Shown here piece after piece: positions 18,695 to 25,779 of a DNA stretch of 64,000 nt. Below the pieces are notes generated by a model. It did no database searches. It saw nothing but the letters and a program-made list of their open reading frames with translations, and was not told where the DNA came from. Source of the stretch: Amycolatopsis methanolica 239 (GTDB taxonomy: Bacteria > Actinomycetota > Actinomycetes > Mycobacteriales > Pseudonocardiaceae); NCBI RefSeq assembly GCF_000739085.1, contig NZ_CP009110.1:5456001-5520000 (forward strand), given 5' to 3'. The position numbers were made by a program, and so were the translations under genes. Position 1 is the stretch's first letter, and each line of letters opens with the position of its first letter.

Positions 18695-18881
18695 CGGCGA
18701 TCCTCTCCGCGAAACTGTGGCAGCACTGGAGAGATCGTTCGCGATACCGGTCCGTTACACCGTTGAACAGCGTTGTTGAGCGTCCGGGAAATGTGGTCGA
18801 CTCCGGAGCGCCGCCACGGCGAAGATCCAATCCCGGGGTGCGGCCGGAGGATTCCGCGCCCCGTCACGGAATGGGGAACCC

Positions 18882-19496
18882 ATGAGAAGACTGAAGCGGC
18901 CGTTCGCGGCCGCGGCACTGCTGGCCGGCCTGCTGTCGCTGTTCGTGGCGCCGAACGCGGGCGCGGCCCAGCAGGCAGGCGAGCCGGTCACGTCGCTGGA
19001 CGGGCTGGTGCTGCGCCCGGCGCACCCGAACCAGGTCAAGGGCGGCGTCAACACGATGGCCGAGGAGCAGGCCTACCTGCTCGGCCCGGCCTCGGACCCG
19101 GCTCGCTGCCTGGACGCCGACCTCAACACCATCAACCGCAACGGCACCAAGGTGCAGCTGTGGGCGTGTGACCAGTACGCGGCTCAGCAGGCCTGGTACA
19201 TCCGGCTGATCCCGGAGGGCTACTACCGGTTCCAGAACGCGTACAGCGGCCGCTACCTCGACGCCGACCTGAACACGATCAACCGCAACGGCACCGTCGT
19301 GCAGCTGTGGGACTACGTGGCAGGCGCGAAGAACCAGTGGTTCGCCGCCAGCGAGATCCCCGAGGGCTACCTGCGGCTGCAGAACGTGCAGAGCGGCCGG
19401 TACCTCGACGCGGACCTGAACACCAGCTACCGCAACGGCACCGTCGTGCAGCTGTGGCAGTACGTGGCGGGTGCGCAGAACCAGTGGTGGTACTGA
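18882..19496 (+). CDS. secreted ricin-type beta-trefoil lectin
   Basis: 204 aa. The Sec signal peptide (MRRLKRPFAAAALLAGLLSLFVAPNAGA) spans residues 1-28. The mature part carries three tandem ricin-B repeats, each with a LDADLNT(I/S)xRNGTxVQLW core and a final QW-type motif (NQWF, NQWW). No catalytic domain is attached, so it is a free extracellular carbohydrate-binding protein. GGGGAA precedes the ATG. It ends at a strong terminator. The sugar specificity is unknown, though galactose binding is common in this fold. Confidence 0.88.
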   Translation: MRRLKRPFAAAALLAGLLSLFVAPNAGAAQQAGEPVTSLDGLVLRPAHPNQVKGGVNTMAEEQAYLLGPASDPARCLDADLNTINRNGTKVQLWACDQYAAQQAWYIRLIPEGYYRFQNAYSGRYLDADLNTINRNGTVVQLWDYVAGAKNQWFAASEIPEGYLRLQNVQSGRYLDADLNTSYRNGTVVQLWQYVAGAQNQWWY

Positions 19497-19507
19497 CGCT
19501 CCGATGC

Positions 19508-19539
19508 ACGCCGGGCGCCGGCAAACCGGCGCCCGGCGT
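19508..19539. terminator. bidirectional terminator after the lectin gene
   Basis: ACGCCGGGCGCCGG (19508-19521) pairs perfectly with CCGGCGCCCGGCGT (19526-19539) around a CAAA loop. It sits between the convergent lectin and xanthine dehydrogenase-like genes. Confidence 0.8.
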
Positions 19540-19548
19540 TCGTCCGGT

Positions 19549-21064
19549 TCAGAGCAGTTTGTCCAGCGTGATCGGCAGGTCGCGCACCCGCCTGCCGGTC
19601 GCATGGAACACCGCGTTCGCCACGGCCGCCGCCACCCCGGTGATGCCCACCTCGCCGGCGCCGACGACACCCAGCGGCGTCGACGGCTCCGGATCGTCCA
19701 GAGTGGACACCCCGATGCGCGGGACGTCGGCGTGCACGGGCACGTGGTACTCGGCCAGGCTGGGGTTCATGATCCGCCCGGTGCGCGGGTCGACCAGGGT
19801 CTCTTCGGACAGGGCCATGCCGATGCCCATCACGATCCCGCCCCGCAACTGGCTCGCCGCGGTCTTCGCGTTGACCACCGTGCCGATGTCGAACACCCCC
19901 AGCCACCGCGAGATCCGCACCTCCCCGGTGTCCGGGTCGACGCGCACCTCGCAGAGCTGCGCCCCGGTCGCGGCCCGCACCCGCCGCCGGTCGCGCACGA
20001 ACCGGCCGATGAGCCGGGCCTGCCCGGCGAGGCGGCCGAACCGGGCGCCGGAGCCGACCGACACCTCCACGTGCGGCACGCCCGCCTGTCGCACGGCCGC
20101 CACCAGGTCGGCCCCGGACCCCTTCGGCAGCCGCCGCTTCAGCTTCTCCGCCGCTGCGAGCACGCTGGCCGCCACGCTCGCGGTCTGCGTCGAACCGCCC
20201 GCGGTGGGCGCCACCGGCAGCGCCGAGTCGCCGTATTCGACGCGCACCGCGTCGACCGGCACGCCGAGCGCGTCCGCGGTGATCTGCGCCTGCGCCGTCG
20301 CGGCGCCCATGCCCATCTCCTGAAAGCCGCAGCGCAGGAGGACCGTGCCGTCGGCCGACAGCCGCAGCGTCACGTTGGTGGTGAACAACCACGCCGGGTG
20401 GTAGGCGGTGGCGACGCCCATCCCGACCAGCCACCGGCCGTCCCGCGTCGCGTCCGGCTCCGGCGCCCGGTCCCGCCAGCCGAACCGCAGCGCGCCGGCT
20501 TCGTAGACCTCCCGCAGCCTGCGGTGGGTGAACTCCTTGCCGTCCAAGGGGTTGCGCTCGGGTTCGTTGCGCATCCGCAGCTCGATCGGGTCCACGCCCA
20601 GTTCGGCGGCCAGTTCGTCGACCGCCGACTCGACCGCGAACGTGCCGATGGACTCGCCGGGCGCGCGCATCGACGTGTTCGGCACCAGGTCCAGTTCGAC
20701 CGTGCTCGCCTGGATGAGGATGTGGTCCGCGTCGTAGAGGTGCCGGGACTGCGAGGTGACCTGCTCCGGCGCGCCGCCGACGCGGCCGACGCGGGTGACG
20801 CTCGTGTGGATCAGCGCGGTCAGCGCGCCGTCGCGGTCCGCGCCGAGCGCGACGCGCTGGATCGACGGCGTCCGGCCGCCGACGGTGCGGTACACGTCCG
20901 CGCGGGTCAGCGCGAGCCGGACCGGCCGTCCGGTCGCGCGGCGGCCAGCGCGGCGAGGATCGTGCCCGGCCAGACCATGGCCTTGCCGCCGAAACCGCCG
21001 CCGACGAACGGCGCGATCACCCGCACGTCGGCGAGGGGCACGCCGAAGCGGACGGCGAGGTGGT
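19549..21064 (-). pseudogene. xanthine dehydrogenase family molybdopterin-binding subunit, truncated and frameshifted
   Basis: The C-terminal two thirds of an XdhB/CoxL-type large subunit. In one frame from about 20935 down to 19549 it reads PVRLALTRADVYRTVGGRTP onward and includes GAPGESIGTFAVES-like MRAPGES, CGFQEMGMGAATAQAQ and a C-terminal GVVGAGEVGITGVAAAVANAV. A further piece, VRFGVPLADVRVIAPFVGGGFGGKAMVWPGTILAALAAAR, lies upstream in another frame (21060-20940). About 200-250 N-terminal residues are missing at a junction near 21065. No FAD or 2Fe-2S subunit genes are adjacent. Non-functional. Confidence 0.85.
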
Positions 21065-21065
21065 T

Positions 21066-21216
21066 GCGGCACCGCTACCCGCCGCCGGTGATGGCGAAGC
21101 TGTACGCGGAGGACCCGGTGATCGCCGAGTTGTGCATCGAGTTCGCCCCGACGGCGAAGCGGATGCTGCGAGCACTGGCGGCGGGGCTGCCGACACTGCG
21201 CGAAAACCGCGACTGA
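21066..21216 (+). pseudogene. C-terminal fragment of an unidentified protein
   Basis: About 50 codons on the plus strand (RHRYPPPVMAKLYAEDPVIAELCIEFAPTAKRMLRALAAG and on to a TGA) look coding: biased third positions and a helical, sensible composition. They have no start of their own and abut the truncated xanthine dehydrogenase remnant. This is probably the far side of the same deletion. I do not recognise the family. Confidence 0.45.
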
Positions 21217-21291
21217 ACCTCCCTTGTCCGGTGTGGACAGAATCCGCCGAACCCCTCGTCGGCGGCGGTTTCCGGCGCTAGGGTCACGATC

Positions 21292-22257
21292 GTGACGACG
21301 CTGTACGACTTGCCGCTGTCCGAGCTGGCCGAGTACCGGCCGCCACTGGACGAACCCGCCGACCTGGACGCCTTCTGGGCCACCGCGCTGGCCGAAGCGG
21401 ACCGGTCACCGCTGGACCCGGTTTTTCGTCCACAGAAGACGTTGCTGCGGACGGTGGACGTGTTCGACGCGTCGTTCACCGGCGCGGCCGGGCAGCGGAT
21501 CTCCGCGTGGCTGCTGCTGCCGCGCGACCGGCCGGCCAAGCTGCCGTGCGTCGTGCAGTACCTGGGGTACAACCTGGGGCGCGGCCTGCCGCACGATTAC
21601 CTGACCTGGTCGGCGTTCGGGTACGCCCACCTGGTGGTGGACACGCGCGGCCAGGGCGGGAAGTCGGTGCCCGGCGCGACGGGAGATTCGTGGTCGGCGG
21701 GGCCGCACGTGCCGGGGTTCATGACGCTGGGAATCCGGGACCCGGCGCAATACTTCTACCGGCGGGTGTACGTCGACGCGGTGCGCGCGGTGGCTGCGGC
21801 GCGGGCGCACCCGTCGGTGGACGCGGACCGGATCGTGGTGGCGGGCGGCAGCCAGGGCGGTGGGATCACGATCGCCGCTGCGGCACTGGCGCCCGGGGTC
21901 GCGGCCGCGATGCCGGATGTGCCGTTCCTGTGCCATTTCCGCCGTGGGGCGGAGATCGCTTCCGAGGGGCCGTACCTGGAGCTGGTGACGTGGCTGGCCG
22001 CGCACCGGCACCGGGCCGGAGAGGCGTTTGCCACGCTGCGGTATTTCGACGGGGCTGTGTTGGCTTCGCGGGCTTCGGCGCCTGCTTTGTTCAGCGTGGC
22101 GTTGCGGGATCCGGTTTGTCCTCCGTCGACGGTTTTCGCGGCGTTCAACCGGTGGGGTGGGGATTCGGAGATCCGGGTGTGGGAGTGGAATGAACATGAA
22201 GGGGGGCAGGGGGCTCAGGTCGCTGAACAGGCCTCTTGGCTTTCTGGGGTTTTATAG
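21292..22257 (+). CDS. acetylxylan esterase / cephalosporin-C deacetylase family (CE7) esterase
   Basis: A 321-aa alpha/beta hydrolase of carbohydrate esterase family 7. Family marks are YLGYNLGRGLPHDYLTWSAFGYAHLVVDTRGQGG, the nucleophile elbow GGSQGG (serine near residue 182), an acid Asp in ALRDPVCPP and the catalytic His in WNEHEGG. No signal peptide, so it deacetylates small acetylated sugars in the cytoplasm. GTG start at 21292. It converges on the NanR-like gene with 78 bases between, so it may act on O-acetylated sugars imported by the neighbouring locus; that is inference. Confidence 0.85.
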   Translation: MTTLYDLPLSELAEYRPPLDEPADLDAFWATALAEADRSPLDPVFRPQKTLLRTVDVFDASFTGAAGQRISAWLLLPRDRPAKLPCVVQYLGYNLGRGLPHDYLTWSAFGYAHLVVDTRGQGGKSVPGATGDSWSAGPHVPGFMTLGIRDPAQYFYRRVYVDAVRAVAAARAHPSVDADRIVVAGGSQGGGITIAAAALAPGVAAAMPDVPFLCHFRRGAEIASEGPYLELVTWLAAHRHRAGEAFATLRYFDGAVLASRASAPALFSVALRDPVCPPSTVFAAFNRWGGDSEIRVWEWNEHEGGQGAQVAEQASWLSGVL

Positions 22258-22333
22258 GCGCTACGCGTTTTTGTGCGTTGCCGGGCGCCGGTTTGCGGTG
22301 GTGGCTGTGAGAAGAAGAAACCCGCGTAGCGCC
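22257..22333. terminator. long-loop inverted repeat between convergent genes
   Basis: GGCGCTACGCG (22257-22267) is perfectly complementary to CGCGTAGCGCC (22323-22333). The 55-base loop begins with TTTTT and ends with a purine run, so a T-rich tract follows the left arm on each strand. It fills the gap between the esterase and nanR-like stops. Confidence 0.5.
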
Positions 22334-22335
22334 CC

Positions 22336-23046
22336 CTAGTCAACCGGCGCCGCGGCCCCGAAACCCCCGTACTTGCCGGCCTTCGCGCGCTTCCGCACCT
22401 CGTCGAAGTGCCGGTGCACGGCCTCCTCAGCGGCATCGGCGTCCCCGGCCGCCAGCGCATCGACGATCGCCTGGTGACGCTTCGCCGTGGAGCTCGCCGA
22501 GCCGGCTGGGCCGCCCAGCTCGGCCTCCGCCGCCCGGTACACGTCCCAGAACAGGCGCGTCAGCTCGCGGGCCAGGTCGAAACCGGCCTCGGCGCAGATC
22601 AGGTCGTGGAATTCACGATCGGCGGCCGCGCTGTCCGGGCCCTTGCGCATCCGCGCCACGCACGACTCCAGCGCCGCGATCAGCTCCGGCCGGTGCCGCC
22701 GCGCCACCCGGCGCGTCAGCTCGGTCTCCAGCATCTCCCGTACCTCGAGCAGGTCCCGCAACCGGCCCGTCGTCCCGGCCCCGGGCGTCCGCGTGCGGAA
22801 CAGCAGCCACGTCCGCAACGCCTCCGAACCGGCCGAGCCGACGAACGTGCCGTAACCGTGCCGCACCTCGACGATCCCCAGTGCCCGCAGCGCCCGGATC
22901 GCCTCGCGGATCGAATTGCGGCTCACCCCGATGTCGGCCATCAGGTCGAGCTCCGTCGGCATCGGCGAGCCGGGCGGGAGGTCCCGCTCGATGATCAGGT
23001 CGATGATCCGTTTGCTGATCTCGTCGCCGAGCTGAGGGCGTGCCAC
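22336..23046 (-). CDS. nanR: FadR-type GntR regulator, NanR-like
   Basis: 236 aa. The winged HTH (PTELDLMADIGVSRNSIREAIRALRALGIVEVRHGYGTFVG) is at residues about 30-75, then an FCD ligand domain (LLEVREMLETELTRRVARRH, DREFHDLICAEAG, KRHQAIVDALAAGDADAAEEAVHRHF) with the metal-ligand pattern. The GTG at 23046 has GGGGAG 8 bases upstream; a longer open frame exists but begins in the promoter. It is divergent from the transporter-lyase-sialidase operon. Corynebacterium glutamicum NanR is a FadR-type GntR protein at an equivalent locus. The symbol is assigned by context. Confidence 0.75.
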   Translation of the reverse strand: MARPQLGDEISKRIIDLIIERDLPPGSPMPTELDLMADIGVSRNSIREAIRALRALGIVEVRHGYGTFVGSAGSEALRTWLLFRTRTPGAGTTGRLRDLLEVREMLETELTRRVARRHRPELIAALESCVARMRKGPDSAAADREFHDLICAEAGFDLARELTRLFWDVYRAAEAELGGPAGSASSTAKRHQAIVDALAAGDADAAEEAVHRHFDEVRKRAKAGKYGGFGAAAPVD

Positions 23047-23080
23047 ATCCAACTCCCCGCCTGCTGACCGCCGGATTTCC

Positions 23081-23094
23081 GGACATCCTACGTC
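23081..23094. promoter_or_regulatory. candidate NanR operator 1
   Basis: GGACATCCTACGTC, repeated with one change at 23144-23157. It lies immediately upstream of the -35 hexamer of the operon promoter and 35 bases upstream of the regulator's own start, so it could serve both directions. Confidence 0.5.
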
Positions 23095-23101
23095 AGACCC
23101 C

Positions 23102-23131
23102 TTGACCACGGGACGCGCCACTGTTTACAGT
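23102..23131 (+). promoter_or_regulatory. sigma-70-like promoter of the sialic acid operon
   Basis: TTGACC (23102-23107) and TACAGT (23126-23131) are separated by 18 bases, fitting -35 and -10 elements. Transcription would start near 23138, about 70 bases before the binding-protein ATG. It is framed by the two copies of the GGACnTCCTACGTC repeat. Confidence 0.5.
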
Positions 23132-23143
23132 CACCCGATCGCA

Positions 23144-23157
23144 GGACGTCCTACGTC
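23144..23157. promoter_or_regulatory. candidate NanR operator 2
   Basis: GGACGTCCTACGTC, followed by CTA, so the minus strand reads two TAGGACG units in tandem. It sits just downstream of the predicted transcription start, where a bound repressor would block elongation or promoter clearance. Confidence 0.5.
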
Positions 23158-23206
23158 CTACTTCTCTGCTCCGGCCTGATCAACGACGCACAAGTCAGGA
23201 GACGTC

Positions 23207-24808
23207 ATGTCGCACAGCCTGTCCGGCCTCAGCCGCCGCGATTTCCTGCGGTACACCGGACTCGCCGGCACGGCCGCGGCCTTCTCGGTCACCTTGGGGG
23301 CCTGTGGCGGACCGGCGTCCACCAACACCACGGGCAGCTCCACCGGCACGCTCACCGCGGTCATCGGCTACGGCAACAACCAGACCTGGGACCCGCTGCA
23401 GACCGCGTCGGCCTTCTCGATGGCCGCCAACCTGCACTGCTACGAATCGCTGGTCGAGGGCGACCCAATCACCCGCGACCCGTTCCCCGGCCTGGCCAAG
23501 GCGCTCCCGGCCGACCTCACCGGCACCAGCCTGAAGTTCGAGCTGCGCGACGGCGCCAAGTGGCACGACGGCACCCCGGTGACCGCCGACGACGTCGTCT
23601 TCACCTACGCCCGCGTGCTCGACCCCAACGAAAAGGTGCTGGTTCACAGCTTCTTCGCGGACTGGCTCGCCGAAGTCCGCAAGACCGGCGAGAACTCCGT
23701 CGAGTTCGTGCTCAAGCACCCCTTCCCGTACGCGCTCAAGCGCATCCAGACCGCCAAGATCTGCCCCAAGCACGTCTTCGAGGGCAAGTGGAAGGACGCC
23801 GCGGGTGGCAAGGTCGTCGGCTCCGGCCCGTACAAGGTCGTCGAGCAGGCCCCGCTGTCCTACACCCGGTTCGAGAAGTTCGCCGAGTACAACGGCCCGC
23901 GCCCGGCGGCCTACCAGTCCATGCTGTGGAAGTCGATCGTGGACGCCGCGCCGCGCGTCGCGGCCATCTCCGGGGCCAACCCGGAGGCGCAGATCGTGGA
24001 GAACATCCCGGCGGCCAACGCCGAGCAGCTGCGCAAGTCCGGCCGCAGCGTCGAGTTCGCCGACGGCGGTAACAACCTGTTCCTGATGTTCAACACCGCG
24101 CACGCGCCGTTCGACAACAAGCTCGTGCGGCAGGCCCTGCACTACGCCATCGACAAGCAGAAGATGATCCAGATCGGCCTGCAGGGCGCGGGCACGGCGG
24201 CGACCTCGTTCATCAACCCGAAGCTGCCCGCGTCCCAGCCCGCCGCCAACGACTTCGCCTACAACCCGGACAAGGCGAGGCAACTGCTCCAGCAGGCCGG
24301 CGTCACCAACCTGACGATCACCCTGTCCACCACCAACACCTCGCTCGTCTCGGACTGCGTGAAGGTCATCAAGGAGGGCTGGGACGCGATCGGCGTGACC
24401 ACCACGCTGGACTCGCAGGACACCAAGGCGCTGTTCTCGAAACTGGACAGCGGCAAGGACTTCGAGGTCGTCGCCACCACCAACAACCCGCTGCAGTTCG
24501 GCAACGACCCGGACCTGCTGACCCGCTACTACTACGACAAGACGTCGGTGCTGATGACCACCTACGCCCGGTGGACCGGCCCGGAGTCGCAGGCCCTGCT
24601 GGACCTGCAGAACCAGGCCGCCGCGGAGACCGACGAGGCGCGCCGCGCGCAGCTCACCAAGCAGCTGCTGGACCTGATCTCCGAGCACGCCGTCATCTAC
24701 CCCGTGGTGTTCACCCAGCTCGGCACGGCGTGGAACGCGCAGAAGATCACCGGCGTGCGGGCACAGGGCTACCCGGGCATCTACCTCAACCAGGCCAAGC
24801 CGGTCTGA
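23207..24808 (+). CDS. siaE: ABC transporter substrate-binding lipoprotein (family 5), probable sialic acid binder
   Basis: A 533-aa SBP_bac_5 protein. The N-terminus has a twin-arginine motif (SRRDFL, residues 9-14) and a lipobox ending LGAC (Cys near 33), so it is a Tat-exported lipoprotein. Family blocks are LKFELRDGAKWHDGTPVTADDVVFTYARV and VRQALHYAIDKQKMIQIG. An AGGAG site precedes the ATG. Family 5 mostly binds peptides, but C. glutamicum SiaE and Haemophilus ducreyi SatA of this class bind sialic acid. The downstream lyase and sialidase favour that substrate here. Confidence 0.75.
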   Translation: MSHSLSGLSRRDFLRYTGLAGTAAAFSVTLGACGGPASTNTTGSSTGTLTAVIGYGNNQTWDPLQTASAFSMAANLHCYESLVEGDPITRDPFPGLAKALPADLTGTSLKFELRDGAKWHDGTPVTADDVVFTYARVLDPNEKVLVHSFFADWLAEVRKTGENSVEFVLKHPFPYALKRIQTAKICPKHVFEGKWKDAAGGKVVGSGPYKVVEQAPLSYTRFEKFAEYNGPRPAAYQSMLWKSIVDAAPRVAAISGANPEAQIVENIPAANAEQLRKSGRSVEFADGGNNLFLMFNTAHAPFDNKLVRQALHYAIDKQKMIQIGLQGAGTAATSFINPKLPASQPAANDFAYNPDKARQLLQQAGVTNLTITLSTTNTSLVSDCVKVIKEGWDAIGVTTTLDSQDTKALFSKLDSGKDFEVVATTNNPLQFGNDPDLLTRYYYDKTSVLMTTYARWTGPESQALLDLQNQAAAETDEARRAQLTKQLLDLISEHAVIYPVVFTQLGTAWNAQKITGVRAQGYPGIYLNQAKPV

Positions 24809-24819
24809 GGAGCGCTGCC

Positions 24820-25779
24820 GTGGCCGTCGTCGTGCGGATGCTGCTCGCCCGCATCCTCGCCCTGATCCCGCTGGTGCTCGGGGTGGTCCTGTTCGTCTTC
24901 ATCGTCATGCAGTTCTCCCCTGTGGACACGGCCGTGGCCGCGCTCGGCGACGCCAACCCCACACCGGAACAGCTCCGGCAGTTCCGCCAGGAGAACGGCC
25001 TGCTCGACCCGCTCCCGCTGCAGTACGTGCACTTCGTGTGGCACCTGCTGCAGGGCGACTTCGGCACCAGCGTGATCACGAGGGAGCCGGTCGGGCAGGT
25101 CATCGCCACCGCACTGCCGTTGACCGTGCAGCTCACGCTGCTGGGTCTGCTGATCGCGATCGTCGCCGGGCTCGTGCTCGGCGTGACGTCGGCGCTGTTC
25201 CGCGACCGCTGGCCGGACCAGCTGATCCGGATCGTCACGCTGGCCGGTGTCGCCGCGCCCGCGTTCTGGATCGCGGTGCTGCTCGTCCAGTGGCTCGCGG
25301 TGGGCGAAGGGCTCTTCCCCACCAGCGGCTACGTCAGCCCGGCCGACTCGTTCGGCGGCTGGCTCAACTCGCTGGCGCTGCCCGCGATCTCGCTCGCGCT
25401 GCCGGTCGCCGCGCAGCTGACGCGCATCATCCGCACCTCGATGGTCGAGGAGCTGGACAAGGACTACGTCCGCACCGCGCGCGGCGGCGGGCTGCCGCCG
25501 GTGGTGGTCGTCGGCCGCAACGTGCTGCGCAACGCGCTGATCAACCCCCTCACCGTGCTCGGCCTGCGGGTCGGCTACCTGCTGGGCGGCGCCGTCGTGA
25601 TCGAGACGATGTTCGCGCTGCCCGGGATGGGACAGAACATGATCCAGGCCGTCAAGGACGGCGACACCGCGAAGGTCCAGGGCTTCGTGATCACCATCGC
25701 GGTCGGGTTCGTCCTGGTCAACCTGATCGTCGACGTGCTGTACCTGATCGTGAACCCGCGCCTGCGGAGCCGGTCGTGA
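24820..25779 (+). CDS. siaF: ABC transporter permease (DppB type)
   Basis: A 319-aa permease with six helices, the family N-terminus (LLARILALIPLVLGVVLFVFIVMQFSP) and the EAA loop near AARGGGLPPVVVVGRNVLRNALINPLTVLGLRVG. The GTG at 24820 follows GAGGAG, giving the best ribosome spacing; GTG 24832 and ATG 24838 are also in frame. The stop overlaps the next ATG as TGATG. It would form the channel with the permease half of the next protein. Confidence 0.82.
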   Translation: MAVVVRMLLARILALIPLVLGVVLFVFIVMQFSPVDTAVAALGDANPTPEQLRQFRQENGLLDPLPLQYVHFVWHLLQGDFGTSVITREPVGQVIATALPLTVQLTLLGLLIAIVAGLVLGVTSALFRDRWPDQLIRIVTLAGVAAPAFWIAVLLVQWLAVGEGLFPTSGYVSPADSFGGWLNSLALPAISLALPVAAQLTRIIRTSMVEELDKDYVRTARGGGLPPVVVVGRNVLRNALINPLTVLGLRVGYLLGGAVVIETMFALPGMGQNMIQAVKDGDTAKVQGFVITIAVGFVLVNLIVDVLYLIVNPRLRSRS

